Below, in pieces: positions 47,521 through 57,438 of a stretch of DNA of 64,000 nucleotides. The notes below the pieces were generated by a model that saw nothing but the letters and a program-made list of their open reading frames with translations, searched no databases and had not been told where the DNA came from. The stretch's first letter is position 1; each line of letters opens with the position of its first letter. The stretch is from the NCBI GenBank assembly GCA_004322135.1, contig SCSG01000036.1, positions 1-64,000 of the forward strand, given 5' to 3'. Both the position numbers and the translations under genes were made by a program. The stretch comes from Burkholderiaceae bacterium (GTDB lineage Bacteria; Pseudomonadota; Gammaproteobacteria; Burkholderiales; Burkholderiaceae_B).

Positions 47521-48762
47521 TCATGGCCCGAGCCTAAGTTGTGGACGCTTTGCCGGAAGCAGGCCCTGGGGTCGCCACATCATCATCAGCACCATGACCA
47601 GCCCGAAAATCAGCATCCGATACTCCGCCAGCCCGCGCGCAACCTCGGGCAGAACCGTGAGCAGAATGGCGGCCAGGATGACTCCGGCCTGCGAGCCCAT
47701 TCCGCCCAGCACAACAATGGCCAGGACCAGTGCAGATTCGGCGAAAGTGAATGAATCAGGATTGACCAGCCCCTGACGTGCCGCGAACAGGGCACCGCCT
47801 ATCCCGGCAAACAGAGCCCCCAGCGTGAACGCCGACAGCTTTATCAGCGCGGGATTCAAGCCAAGCGAACGGCACGCGATTTCGTCTTCACGCAGGGCTT
47901 CCCAGGCGCGCCCGATTGGCATGCGCACCAGGCGTGTCGTGATAAAAAGCGTACAAAGTGCGAAGGCCAGCGCCAGCAAGTACATGTAGACCATGCTATG
48001 CATGGTGTTGAAATCCCACCCGACCCATTGATGAAAAGTTTCATACCCGTCGGCTGCCCGGCGCGTCATAGGATGCCCCAGCACTGTGGGTTTGGGAATT
48101 CCCGAGATGCCATCGGGACCGTTGGTAAGAGATTGCAGGTTGGTCAGCATCATGCGGATTATTTCGCCAAAGCCCAGCGTTACGATGGCCAGATAATCGC
48201 CACGCAGGCGCAAGACCGGAAAGCCAAGCACGAAGCCGAAAAGGGCTGCCGCGGCGCCCGCGACCGGCAAGGCCTGCCAGAATCCCCAGCCCGCCCAGTG
48301 ATAAAGCAGCGCGTAAGAATAAGCGCCAACCGCATAAAATCCGACATACCCCAGATCAAGCAGGCCGGCGAATCCCACCACAATGTTCAGGCCCAACCCA
48401 AGCACGATGTAAATAAGCGCCAGCGTCGCGACATCAATCTGTGCGCGATCCGCGAAAAACGGCAAAGCCACGGCGGCCAGCACAATGATCCAGATTGAAT
48501 GTCGACGGATGGCATGCGGCAGCGCCAGACGTGAACAGCTCGCGGTGCAATGGGTGGCCCACCCCCCAAGCATGCGATTGATGAACGGCCTGGTCAGCTG
48601 GAAGATGAAAACAACGAGCGCGCCACCAACGATCATGAACCAATCGGGCTTGATCTGAGTCTGCACATTCACTCGCACGATCTGCAATCCATAGATGGGA
48701 GCGATGATGATTGCAGCCAGCACGGCTGCAATCGATGCACGTTTCAGGTGGTTCGGGCTCAT
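47521..48762 (-). CDS. livM: Branched-chain amino acid ABC permease LivM
   Basis: 413 residues with about ten helices. An extra N-terminal membrane part of about 80 residues precedes the conserved LivM core (IYIVLGLGLNIVVGFAGLLD and FPVLRLRGDYLAIVTLGFGE), as in LivM proteins of the longer type. The ATG overlaps the livH stop by four bases. Confidence 0.95.
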   Translation of the reverse strand: MSPNHLKRASIAAVLAAIIIAPIYGLQIVRVNVQTQIKPDWFMIVGGALVVFIFQLTRPFINRMLGGWATHCTASCSRLALPHAIRRHSIWIIVLAAVALPFFADRAQIDVATLALIYIVLGLGLNIVVGFAGLLDLGYVGFYAVGAYSYALLYHWAGWGFWQALPVAGAAAALFGFVLGFPVLRLRGDYLAIVTLGFGEIIRMMLTNLQSLTNGPDGISGIPKPTVLGHPMTRRAADGYETFHQWVGWDFNTMHSMVYMYLLALAFALCTLFITTRLVRMPIGRAWEALREDEIACRSLGLNPALIKLSAFTLGALFAGIGGALFAARQGLVNPDSFTFAESALVLAIVVLGGMGSQAGVILAAILLTVLPEVARGLAEYRMLIFGLVMVLMMMWRPQGLLPAKRPQLRLGP

Positions 48763-49688
48763 ACTTTTTCCACGTCCGGCCTGCCCAGCAACCCCGTCGG
48801 ACGCACCACCAGAACCAATATCAGCAGTGCAAAAGCGACGATGTCCTTATATTCCGACGACACGTAAGCAGCCGTGAGAGTTTCAGCCAGGCCCAGGAGA
48901 ACGCCACCGAGCATGGCACCTGGGATGCTTCCAATGCCACCAAGAACTGCGGCGGTAAAGGCCTTCAGGCCAACAACAAAGCCAATGAATGGGTTGAGCT
49001 TACCGACAGTCAGTGCAATCAGAACACCACCGATTGCCGCAAGAACCGCTCCCACGACAAACGTGAACGAGATGACGCGACCGGTGTCGATGCCCAACAA
49101 ACTTGCCATATGCAGATCCTGGGAACAGGCGCGCGAAGCGCGGCCAAGCCTGGAGCGCTGGATGTACAACGCTAGAAGCAGCATGGTGGCCACCGTGACC
49201 GCAATGATCAGAAGGCGCGAATAGGAAAGAGTAACCAGAAAAGTGCTGCCTGTCAGGGTGAATTGCACCGAGCCCGGCAGTACTTCCGGAACGGCAATAT
49301 CGCGCGAGCCTTGGCCTATCGCCACCCAGTTCTGCAGAAAGATGGACATGCCAATAGCGGTGATGAGTGGCGCCAGCCTGTGCCCTGCCCTGACAGGCGC
49401 GTAGGCGATTTTTTCAATCGCGTAGCCATAGGCAGCGGTAACGATGCCCGCCACCAGCAGCATGAGCAAAATGACCAGCGCCAGCGGCAGGCTGCCGTTT
49501 ACGCCGATGACGGCCAACGCCACCATGCCGGCATAGGCCCCGATCATGTAGATTTCACCATGAGCAAAATTGATCATGCCAATAATGCCGTAGACCATGG
49601 TGTAGCCAATCGCGATCAGCGCGTAAACGGCCCCCAGGGAAAGACCGTTAAATACCTGCTGGATGAACTGTGGGAGTTGGTCCACCAC
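48759..49688 (-). CDS. livH: Branched-chain amino acid ABC permease LivH
   Basis: 309 residues; FNGLSLGAVYALIAIGYTMV and FAHGEIYMIGAY are diagnostic for LivH, with eight or so helices. Translation appears to start at GTG 49688, 15 bp after the yhhQ stop, with no strong ribosome binding site, consistent with coupling. It begins the livHMGF set. Confidence 0.95.
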   Translation of the reverse strand: MVDQLPQFIQQVFNGLSLGAVYALIAIGYTMVYGIIGMINFAHGEIYMIGAYAGMVALAVIGVNGSLPLALVILLMLLVAGIVTAAYGYAIEKIAYAPVRAGHRLAPLITAIGMSIFLQNWVAIGQGSRDIAVPEVLPGSVQFTLTGSTFLVTLSYSRLLIIAVTVATMLLLALYIQRSRLGRASRACSQDLHMASLLGIDTGRVISFTFVVGAVLAAIGGVLIALTVGKLNPFIGFVVGLKAFTAAVLGGIGSIPGAMLGGVLLGLAETLTAAYVSSEYKDIVAFALLILVLVVRPTGLLGRPDVEKV

Positions 49689-49703
49689 GCACAGGTGTCC
49701 GCA

Positions 49704-50306
49704 CTACCGGACCGTCTGGCTCGAGTTGCCCGTCGCCAGGTCCACGTCAAGCACGGCGGGTCGTGCCAAGTTCCACATCAGCGCCCTGAACGGGGCCAAC
49801 ATGGTGGCGTTGACCACTAACTTGACTGCCAGATCGCCCGACAGCAACGACACCCAGTCAATGCCAGTGCCGGCGAACGCCACGCTGAAGAAAACGCACG
49901 TGTCCAGCGTAGCGCCGGCGAAACCGGCCAACAACGGCGCACGCCACCAGCGCTGCTCGCGCAGGCGATTGAACACCTGTATGTCCAGAAGTTGAGCCAG
50001 CAGGAAAGCAAGACCCGAAGCCATCGCTATCCGGGGTGTGGCGGCCCAGATGGAAAATAAAACCGCGACGACAAAACCGATGACGACAACTCGCCTGGCT
50101 GCACCCGGGCCAAACCGCCGATTCAGGAGATCTGACACCAGGAAAGAAACCGGATAGGAAATTGCACCCCAGGTAAGCCACTGGTTGATGGGGAACTGCA
50201 CCAGGACATTGGAGCCCACGACCACCGCGCACATAGCGCACATCGCCGCGAAAAACTGCAAGGGCGTCATGCGCACAAAGGTCTTGTCAACAGGGTTCGA
50301 AGTCAT
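49704..50306 (-). CDS. yhhQ: Queuosine precursor transporter (VUT family, YhhQ)
   Basis: 200 residues with about six hydrophobic helices and the VUT pattern TWGAISYPVSFLVSDLLNRR followed by FGPGAARRVV. Such proteins take up preQ0/preQ1 for tRNA queuosine synthesis. The ATG overlaps the proC stop (ATGA) and livH follows 15 bp later. Its tie to liv genes is transcriptional; no functional link is evident. Confidence 0.9.
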   Translation of the reverse strand: MTSNPVDKTFVRMTPLQFFAAMCAMCAVVVGSNVLVQFPINQWLTWGAISYPVSFLVSDLLNRRFGPGAARRVVVIGFVVAVLFSIWAATPRIAMASGLAFLLAQLLDIQVFNRLREQRWWRAPLLAGFAGATLDTCVFFSVAFAGTGIDWVSLLSGDLAVKLVVNATMLAPFRALMWNLARPAVLDVDLATGNSSQTVR

Positions 50307-51136
50307 TTCGCAAACTCGCTAGAAAGCTCCGCCGCACGGTCGTACGCTGCCTGCATGGCTTGCTGGACAACCGCGGAAAATTTTTGCCGATTGAAAACGT
50401 CGAGGGCGGCTGCCGTGGTGCCACCCTTAGATGTGACGCGTTCCCGCAGCGTGGCGGGAGTCTCGGATGACTGCGCCGCCAGTTGCGTCGACCCTTCAAG
50501 TGTTGCCAGGGCAAGCACGCGCGCTTGCTCAGCGGAAAGCCCAAGCTTGATTGCCCCTTCGATCAGTGCATCAAGGAACAGAAACACATAGGCCGGCCCG
50601 CTGCCCGACAACGCGGTTACCGCGTCGAGTTGTTTGTCACTATCCACCCATGTGATCTGGCCTACGGCGCTGAACAGTTGCTGGGCCAGTTCTTTGTCAT
50701 CGTCGCTCACGCCCGACAACGCCAGCATGCCCGTGGCTCCGGCTGCTATCAGCGCAGGAGTATTGGGCATACAACGCACCAACCGCGTCCAGGGAGTGCC
50801 GGGCTCACCCAACCAGTTGGCGATAGTATCGCTGGAAATTCCCGCCGCAATGCTCACGACAAGGGTCTCGGGCCGCAAGAAAGGCTTGCAGCTTGCCACG
50901 GTTTCGCGCAGGACCTGCGGTTTGACCGCAAAAACCCAGATGTGGCGTTCGGACAAAGCCGCATCGGGCTTCAGGGCGACACGCGTCCCCTTCCCGCGCC
51001 ATTTGTCCAGGACGGATTCATTGATGTCAATGACGTGCACGTCACCCGCGCCGCAATGCTTGCCGATAAGGCCCGAGGCCAGGGCGGAAGCCATATTGCC
51101 TCCGCCGATAAAAGCAAGATTAAGTTCATTATTCAT
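50303..51136 (-). CDS. proC: Pyrroline-5-carboxylate reductase ProC
   Basis: 277 residues from ATG 51136. The NAD(P)-binding start NLAFIGGGNMASALASGLIG and the family signature region LDAVTALSGSGPAYVFLFLD are present, as is TSKGGTTAAAL near the C-terminus. It catalyses the last step of proline synthesis. The longer frame to 51337 has no better site. It overlaps yhhQ by four bases. Confidence 0.96.
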   Translation of the reverse strand: MNNELNLAFIGGGNMASALASGLIGKHCGAGDVHVIDINESVLDKWRGKGTRVALKPDAALSERHIWVFAVKPQVLRETVASCKPFLRPETLVVSIAAGISSDTIANWLGEPGTPWTRLVRCMPNTPALIAAGATGMLALSGVSDDDKELAQQLFSAVGQITWVDSDKQLDAVTALSGSGPAYVFLFLDALIEGAIKLGLSAEQARVLALATLEGSTQLAAQSSETPATLRERVTSKGGTTAAALDVFNRQKFSAVVQQAMQAAYDRAAELSSEFAK

Positions 51137-51300
51137 AGGTGCAACATTGTACGTTTTTTTGCGCCGCGCAAAATATTGGGGTTCCATCCATGACCACAAA
51201 GACGAACCTTCCGCAGAAATTTCGCCATCGTGCCGCGACGAGTTCCGAGCCCTTGCCGCCGAAGTGCAACGACAATGTTCAGGGCGTCGTCGCCCGAGTC

Positions 51301-52425
51301 CTACCTGTACAGGGTTCTGGTGCCATCCCCGTGCCAACGATATACGCCAAATCTGAAATGAGCAAGGTCACCCTGCTTGTCCCAGGAGACGTTGCCCATG
51401 GGCGTCTTGAATGAATGAGCGTGCAGCCAGGCCGCCACTTTCACAGGGTCGTCGTGGCCGACGGCTTGTATACTTTTCGCAATGGCTTGCACCGCCGTAT
51501 ATGCGGGCAGTTGGAACGCCCCGCTCGGATCTCTGTGCCTGGCGCGAAATGCCTGAACGATGGCCGCGTTGGCCGGGTCGGCGGAAAGGTCGGCCGGCAT
51601 GGTAACCAGCAGGCCTTCCACTGCGTGGCCGGCAATGGCATAGATATCCGGGTTCCCTACGCCCTCCGGCCCCATGAACTGAGCTTTGAGGCCTTGTTCA
51701 GTACTCTGGCGCAACAACAGGCCCATTTCCGGGTAGTAACCACCAAAATACACAAAATCGGCCTGCGCAGCCTTAATGTGGGTAATGACTGCCGAGTAAT
51801 CGCTATCGCCCGCGTTAATACCCTCAAAAAGGACGACTTTGATCCCCGCACTTTCCAGACCTTTCTTTACGGCAGTGGCAATACCAAATCCGTAGGATTG
51901 TTTGTCATGAACGATTGCCACCCGTTTTGGCCTGATTGTGTCGACTATGAAATTCGCCGCCGCAGGGCCCTGCTGGTCATCACGTCCAATGGTGCGGAAA
52001 ATGAAATCGTAATGTTTACCCTCGGTGACGGCTGGTGCGGTGGAGGCTGGCGTAATCATGACCACCCCTTCGGCGTTGTAAATACCGGCGGCCGCAATGG
52101 TCGGTCCCGAACACACATGCCCCACAACGTAGCCAATGCCGTCATTGACAATGCGGTTGGCAACCACCGGCCCTTGCTTGGATTCACAGCTGTCGTCGTA
52201 GTTGACGGCTTCCAGCTGACGCCCCAGCACACCACCCGCCCCGTTGATTTGCTCTATGGCTGTATCGACACCCTGCCTGACCATGTCACCGTATTGCGTG
52301 ACCGGCCCGGTCATCGGGCCTGCCACGGCAATGCGCAGCGGCACCTTAGCGGCAATGGCTGGAGGCAAAGAAAAGAAAAACACCGCAGCGGCAGCATAGG
52401 TCAAACATCTAAGCAACTTGTCCAT
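51301..52425 (-). CDS. Branched-chain amino acid ABC substrate-binding protein LivJ-like
   Basis: 374 residues from ATG 52425, preceded by GAGGAACG. The signal peptide (LTYAAAAVFFFSLPPAIA, cut after AIAA) is followed by RIAVAGPMTGPVTQYGDMVR, GVLGRQLEAVNYDDSCESKQ and VGHVCSGPTIAAAGIY, which fit LivJ/LivK. It lies upstream of proC on the same strand with a 164-bp gap and probably feeds the liv permease encoded just downstream. A longer frame to 52515 overlaps oxyR. Confidence 0.93.
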   Translation of the reverse strand: MDKLLRCLTYAAAAVFFFSLPPAIAAKVPLRIAVAGPMTGPVTQYGDMVRQGVDTAIEQINGAGGVLGRQLEAVNYDDSCESKQGPVVANRIVNDGIGYVVGHVCSGPTIAAAGIYNAEGVVMITPASTAPAVTEGKHYDFIFRTIGRDDQQGPAAANFIVDTIRPKRVAIVHDKQSYGFGIATAVKKGLESAGIKVVLFEGINAGDSDYSAVITHIKAAQADFVYFGGYYPEMGLLLRQSTEQGLKAQFMGPEGVGNPDIYAIAGHAVEGLLVTMPADLSADPANAAIVQAFRARHRDPSGAFQLPAYTAVQAIAKSIQAVGHDDPVKVAAWLHAHSFKTPMGNVSWDKQGDLAHFRFGVYRWHGDGTRTLYR

Positions 52426-52480
52426 ACGTTCCTCGCTGATACTCGTACCGCTGCGGGTCTCTACCGCACTCGCTGTCGAT

Positions 52481-53437
52481 TCACGCCTGCTGCAGTTCGC
52501 CGACGTGCTCACCATTAACGTACGTTACGCCTGGCAACGGGCTTTGCCGGATGGCAGAGAGCAATGCGTGAATAGCCGTCGGGCGCGGGTAGCTTTTACG
52601 CCAGGCCAGGATAATGCGGCGATCGGGGACAGGTTTTGAAAACGGCACATACGCCAGCAGATCGCTTTGCGCACTATGTACCGACAGAGAACTTGCCGGC
52701 AGCACCGTAATGCCTACACCAGCCGCCACCATGTGCCGGATTGTCTCCAGAGACGATCCTTCAAACGTCCTCTGTATGCCTTCGCTGGACGCTGAAAACC
52801 GCGACAACTCAGGACAAACATCAAGCACTTGATCACGGAAACAATGGCCTGCGCCAAGCAGCAGCATGGTTTCGCTTTTGAGGTCTGAAGCGCTTATTTC
52901 CCTGAGCTTGGCCCATGGGTGACGCTTGGGAACTGCGACGACGAAGGGCTCGTCGTACAAAGGCTGCACGATCAGGCCCGAGTCGGGAATAGGCAATGCG
53001 GCAATGACGCAATCAATTTCGCCCTGACGCAGCAGTTCCAACAGGCGCGTCGTATAGTTTTCCTGAAGGATCAGGGGCATTTGAGGGGTCATTTCGATTT
53101 GAGCCGGCACCAGTCGGGGCAGCAGATAAGGTCCGACCGTATAAATAATACCCACCCGCAAAGGGCCTTCCAGGGGATCATGCCCCTGATGAGCAATTTC
53201 CTTCAGACTGGTTGCCTCTTCCAGCACACGCTGCGCCTGGTTTACGACGCGCAGCCCGATGGGAGTTACCCCCACTTCGGCTCCGCCCCGTTCAAACAGC
53301 ACAACGCCCAGCTCGTCCTCGAGCTTGCGGATGGCCACTGACAACGTGGGTTGACTGACGAAACATGCGTCGGCCGCACGGCCGAAGTGACGTTCGCGAG
53401 CTACAGCCACAATGTATTTCAGTTCAGTCAGAGTCAT
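52481..53437 (-). CDS. oxyR: Hydrogen-peroxide sensor OxyR
   Basis: 318 residues from ATG 53437. The LysR-type HTH (FGRAADACFVSQPTLSVAIR) is followed by the regulatory domain. The redox pair is at Cys199 and Cys208 (GAGHCFRDQVLDVCPE), the same numbers as in Escherichia coli OxyR, and TVGPYLLPRL and MVAAGVGITVLPA are conserved. It senses H2O2 and activates peroxide-defence genes. It lies between recG and the binding-protein gene on the same strand. Confidence 0.95.
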   Translation of the reverse strand: MTLTELKYIVAVARERHFGRAADACFVSQPTLSVAIRKLEDELGVVLFERGGAEVGVTPIGLRVVNQAQRVLEEATSLKEIAHQGHDPLEGPLRVGIIYTVGPYLLPRLVPAQIEMTPQMPLILQENYTTRLLELLRQGEIDCVIAALPIPDSGLIVQPLYDEPFVVAVPKRHPWAKLREISASDLKSETMLLLGAGHCFRDQVLDVCPELSRFSASSEGIQRTFEGSSLETIRHMVAAGVGITVLPASSLSVHSAQSDLLAYVPFSKPVPDRRIILAWRKSYPRPTAIHALLSAIRQSPLPGVTYVNGEHVGELQQA

Positions 53438-53524
53438 ACTATTTCCATTAATAACCATGGCCAGCCTGGCCATGGCGCCATTTGGCGATCACATCCCGGC
53501 TGGCTGCGATTTTTGTGCAGTGGC

Positions 53525-55630
53525 TCAGGTCCTGAGAAAATCTTGCTTGCCGTGCATCCACCGGGCAAGATGACGCCGCGCTGTGTCAATATCGACGTCC
53601 AGCAGTTCCGTCGCCAGCGCTTGCGCCTGTTCCACCAATTGCACATCCGTTTCCAAATTCGCAAAACGCAGCAGTGCAAGCCCCGATTGGCGCACCCCCA
53701 GAAATTCTCCAGGGCCGCGCAGGCGCAGGTCACGCCGCGCAATTTCAAAACCATCCGTAGTCTCGTACATGGCACGCAACCGCTGGCGTGCAAGCCAGGA
53801 GAGTGGTTGCTGATACATGAGTACACAAACGGACTGATTGCTGCCCCGCCCTACCCGTCCTCGCAACTGGTGCAGTTGCGCCAGCCCAAACCGCTCGGCG
53901 TGTTCAATGACCATCAGCGACGCATTTGCCACATCTACACCGACTTCGATTACTGTAGTCGCGATCAGAACGTCAATGCGACCGCTGCGAAAATCGGCCA
54001 TGACGCTGGCTTTTTCTTCGGATTTGAGACGGCCGTGAACCAGGCCAATCCTAAGGTCTGGCAAGGCTTGCACAAGCCGCGCATGCGTGTCGACAGCGGT
54101 CTGCAACTGCAGGGCCTCGCTCTCCTCAACCAGGGGGCAAACCCAGTAAGCCTGTTTGCCAGCAAAAATTTCAGCCTGCACATGTGCCACAATCTCGGAA
54201 CGCCGGGAGTCCGCCACCAGCTTGGTCACAACAGAACGACGCCCAGGTGGCAGCTCATCGATGACCGAACTGTCCAGGTCGGCGAAAAACGTCATGGCCA
54301 GTGTGCGCGGAATGGGTGTGGCGCTCATGCTCAACTGATGCGGGATCAGCGCATTTCCGCTTGAGGGTTTCTCGCCCTTGAGGCTTAGCTGCAGTCGCTG
54401 GCCAACGCCAAACCGATGCTGCTCGTCCAGCACGATCAGGCCCAGGTGCGCAAAGGTCGTCTTGTCCTGAATAAGCGCCTGGGTGCCAATGATCAGTTGG
54501 GCTTCGCCGCTGGCGATGCGTGCATTTTCCTCACGGCGGCTTTTCGCTCCCAAGCGGCCAGTCAGCCAGGCTATCCGGACTCCCAGCGGCTCGAGCCAAC
54601 CTGCAAGTTTCAGAAGGTGCTGCTCCGCCAGAATTTCGGTGGGTGCCATGATGGCGACCTGGGCCCCGGACGCGATGGCCTGCGCCGCCGCCAGCGCGGC
54701 CACGACAGTCTTGCCGCTGCCCACATCGCCTTGCAACAGGCGGTGCATGGGAAATGATTTCATCAAGTCGGATGAAATTTCATCCGTGACCCGTTCCTGG
54801 GCGGCTGTCAGTCTGAATGGCAGCGCATTGCGCAAAGACTGCACAAGCCCCGACGTCTCGGCCAAAGGCTCGGCACGCTGCCTTAACCGGGCCGCTCGCG
54901 CCAGCGCCAGCGATAGTTGCTGCGCCAGCAACTCGTCGAACTTGACACGCCGCCAGGCCGGATGGCTGCGCTCAAGCAGCGCGCCATATGACATGTCGGG
55001 CGGCGGGTGGTGTAAAAGGTGGGCGGCCTGTCCGAAAGGCATCAGGCCGTAACGCTGGCGGATGATGGGGCCAAGCGTATCGTCGAGATCGGCGGTTTCC
55101 AGCGATTTGTCGATGGCACGCCGCAGCGAGGCTTGTGACAAGCCATCGGTCGTGGAATAGACAGGTGTCAGCGACGTTGGCAGTTCAACATCGGCGCGTG
55201 AGACTTTCGGGTGAACCATTTCCGGCCCCTGAAAGCCCATGCGGAGTTCTCCCCAGATCCGCAGGCGTTTGCCGACGGCCAGCTGTTTTTGCTGACTGGA
55301 GTAAAAATTCAGCCAGCGCAAAACAAGATCACCACTGCCATCAGTGACAAGCACCGATAGCTGACGGCGTGGACGAAATTGCACCTCGCTGCGCAAGACC
55401 TCGACCTCGACCTGGCCTGACTGCCCGGGGCGCAACGAAGCAATAGACGTGATCCGCGTTTCGTCCTCATAGCGTATGGGGAAATGAACGACGAAATCCT
55501 GCGGCGCCACCAGACCGAGCCGGCGCAGCTTGCGCTCAACGGGAGATTCCCCAGACGCAATGGCGGGCGGCACGCGCCGCGCCGCGCTCCTGGTCTTGCC
55601 GTTGCTCTGCATGGCGCTTGCGGTAGGCAT
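53525..55630 (-). CDS. recG: ATP-dependent DNA helicase RecG
   Basis: About 701 residues from ATG 55630. The wedge/OB domain comes first (DFVVHFPIRYEDETRITSIA), then helicase motifs: Walker A LLQGDVGSGKTVVAALA, motif II LDEQHRFG (DEQH), motif III MSATPIPRTLAM, motif VI region QLRGRVGRGSNQSV, and the RecG tail. It rescues stalled forks and processes Holliday junctions. The longer frame to 55714 would overlap ridA; the gene begins 25 bp after the ridA stop. Confidence 0.96.
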   Translation of the reverse strand: MPTASAMQSNGKTRSAARRVPPAIASGESPVERKLRRLGLVAPQDFVVHFPIRYEDETRITSIASLRPGQSGQVEVEVLRSEVQFRPRRQLSVLVTDGSGDLVLRWLNFYSSQQKQLAVGKRLRIWGELRMGFQGPEMVHPKVSRADVELPTSLTPVYSTTDGLSQASLRRAIDKSLETADLDDTLGPIIRQRYGLMPFGQAAHLLHHPPPDMSYGALLERSHPAWRRVKFDELLAQQLSLALARAARLRQRAEPLAETSGLVQSLRNALPFRLTAAQERVTDEISSDLMKSFPMHRLLQGDVGSGKTVVAALAAAQAIASGAQVAIMAPTEILAEQHLLKLAGWLEPLGVRIAWLTGRLGAKSRREENARIASGEAQLIIGTQALIQDKTTFAHLGLIVLDEQHRFGVGQRLQLSLKGEKPSSGNALIPHQLSMSATPIPRTLAMTFFADLDSSVIDELPPGRRSVVTKLVADSRRSEIVAHVQAEIFAGKQAYWVCPLVEESEALQLQTAVDTHARLVQALPDLRIGLVHGRLKSEEKASVMADFRSGRIDVLIATTVIEVGVDVANASLMVIEHAERFGLAQLHQLRGRVGRGSNQSVCVLMYQQPLSWLARQRLRAMYETTDGFEIARRDLRLRGPGEFLGVRQSGLALLRFANLETDVQLVEQAQALATELLDVDIDTARRHLARWMHGKQDFLRT

Positions 55631-55655
55631 GGTCGTGAGGGGCTGACGCTTTCGG

Positions 55656-56045
55656 CTACTGGACGACGATGACCGCTTCAACTTCGAACTGCGCACCCTT
55701 GGGCAGGTTGGCAACGCCGATGGTGGAGCGCGCCGGATAAGGCTGGGGAATGACGTCGGCCATTATGGCGTTCGCGCTGGCGAACTTGCTCAGGTCGGTA
55801 AGGAACAGCGTAAGCTTGACGATGCTTTGAAGTGTGCCACCCGCCGCCTTGATGACGGCCTGCATGTTCGCGAAGGATTGACGAACCTGGCCTTCAAAAT
55901 TTTCGGAGACCAGTTCGCCCGTTTCAGGTTCCAACCCGATCTGGCCCGAAAGATAAACGGTTTTGCCTTGTCCCGCCACGACAGCCTGCGAATACGGGCC
56001 AACTGCGGCCGGAGCCGCATCAGTATGAATTATTTGCTTAGCCAT
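55656..56045 (-). CDS. ridA: RidA-family enamine/imine deaminase
   Basis: 129 residues with PAAVGPYSQAVVAGQGKTVY and LSGQIGLEPETGELV at the start and PYPARSTIGVANLPKGAQFE near the end; the Arg of ARSTIGV is the catalytic residue of active RidA. It removes reactive 2-aminoacrylate. It is just upstream of recG and probably co-transcribed. Confidence 0.95.
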   Translation of the reverse strand: MAKQIIHTDAAPAAVGPYSQAVVAGQGKTVYLSGQIGLEPETGELVSENFEGQVRQSFANMQAVIKAAGGTLQSIVKLTLFLTDLSKFASANAIMADVIPQPYPARSTIGVANLPKGAQFEVEAVIVVQ

Positions 56046-56195
56046 AAATGCTCTCTGGAATTGTTAGTGAACAACTACTATCAGAGTTTAAGCAGCTATA
56101 GCAAAAATTAAAAGCCTTTTGCCGGCGAAACGGCTCGAAAAGACTAGTGGCTCCGAGCCATGAAGGCTGGGAGCCACGACAGGATACCAAATGGA

Positions 56196-56972
56196 TTACT
56201 TTTCAACGAAAGCGCGCTCGATCAGGTAGTCGCCAGGTTCGCCCACCCCTGCTGACGGGACAAAGCCGAGACCATCAAGCATTTTGCAAATATCGGTAAG
56301 CATGGCGGGGCTGCCGCACAGCATGGCACGATCGGTTTCTGGATTCAGTGGAGGCAGGCCGATATCCTTGAACAACTTACCGCTTTCAATAACCGTTGTA
56401 ATGCGGCCCTGATTGCGAAACGGTTCGCGCGTAACGGTAGGATAATAAATAAGCTTGCCCTTGAGCATGTCGCCAAAGTACTCGTTGGCAGGTAGCTCGC
56501 CCTGAATGTAATCAGAGTAGGCCAGCTCGCTGACGTGCCGCACGCCATGCAGCAGAATCACTTTTTCGAAGCGTTCGTAAATGTCGGGGTCTTTGATGAT
56601 GCTCATGAACGGGGCAAGGCCGGTTCCGGTGGCAAACAAATATAGGTGTTTGCCAGGGTTCAGATCATCGACAACCAGTGTTCCCACGGGTTTGCGGCTG
56701 ATCAGCACCGAGTCGCCCACCTTCAAGTGTTGCAAGCGTGAGGTAAGCGGCCCATTGGGAACCTTGATGCTGAGGAACTCCAGGTTTTCCTCGTAGTTGG
56801 CACTGGCGATGCTGTAGGCCCGCACCAGCGGTTTGCCTTCTACTTCCAGGCCCAGCATCAGGAAATGCCCATTATGAAATCGTAGCGCCGCATCCCGAGT
56901 GGTAGTGAAGGAAAATAAGGTGTCGTTCCAGTGACGGACACTAAGGACCTGTTCGAAATTGAAGGCTGCCAT
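56196..56972 (-). CDS. fpr: Ferredoxin/flavodoxin-NADP+ reductase
   Basis: 258 residues from ATG 56972. FAD-binding RAYSIASANYEENLEF, PLTSRLQHLKVGDSVL and NADP-binding YLFATGTGLAPFMSII are visible, and the C-terminus VEK is compatible with bacterial FPRs. It exchanges electrons between NADPH and ferredoxin or flavodoxin. The frame extends to 57089 but the added part is hydrophobic without similarity. It is monocistronic. Confidence 0.93.
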   Translation of the reverse strand: MAAFNFEQVLSVRHWNDTLFSFTTTRDAALRFHNGHFLMLGLEVEGKPLVRAYSIASANYEENLEFLSIKVPNGPLTSRLQHLKVGDSVLISRKPVGTLVVDDLNPGKHLYLFATGTGLAPFMSIIKDPDIYERFEKVILLHGVRHVSELAYSDYIQGELPANEYFGDMLKGKLIYYPTVTREPFRNQGRITTVIESGKLFKDIGLPPLNPETDRAMLCGSPAMLTDICKMLDGLGFVPSAGVGEPGDYLIERAFVEK

Positions 56973-57438
56973 TGTCTTAAGTCTATAAAGAGCTTGTGTT
57001 GTGGATTTATACCGGACAAACCGGAACCCGAACCCAAGCAAGATCAAAAAGAGTGCAAACGTTCTAATTGCACCAACCCCGGACAACATGTCGAAGCTGC
57101 AGATGAATCATTTTAACGCATTTGACTAATCGACCCAAGCAAGCACGAATTTTACCTGTATCGGTTGGCAGTCAACGCATTTGCCTCCAGCCGGCATAGT
57201 GCGGCATGATGCCGTGCATGCCCTTGCTTCTAAAATGGTCGTACACGTCAAGTTAATCCCGAACCATCATGATATACAGCGTACACGCTCTTTTTTTCGT
57301 TGTAAAGCCCTATTTGAAAAAATATCTTATCGCTTCCAATAAAGTGCGACAAATGCTGGGTCGCCCGGATCGGATAGTGAAACGGCCTCACCGCTGCGAA
57401 GCCCCGAAGCTCCGGGTCCTGACCTACCCACGGGTCCG
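56973..57438. other. Intergenic region between fpr and ntrC
   Basis: 466 bp. A perfect 6-bp inverted repeat, CGGCAT-G-ATGCCG, lies at 57202-57214. Overlapping short frames on both strands at 57248-57463 have no similarity and were rejected. The fpr promoter must be here but is not recognised. Confidence 0.5.

Noticed and set aside
51415-52518. Long plus-strand frame opposite the LivJ-like gene
   Set aside because: It is the antisense shadow of a gene with clear signal peptide and family motifs; its translation is rich in Arg, His and Cys without any domain.
53351-54364. Long plus-strand frame opposite recG
   Set aside because: It mirrors recG coding sequence and shows no recognisable domain or ribosome binding site.
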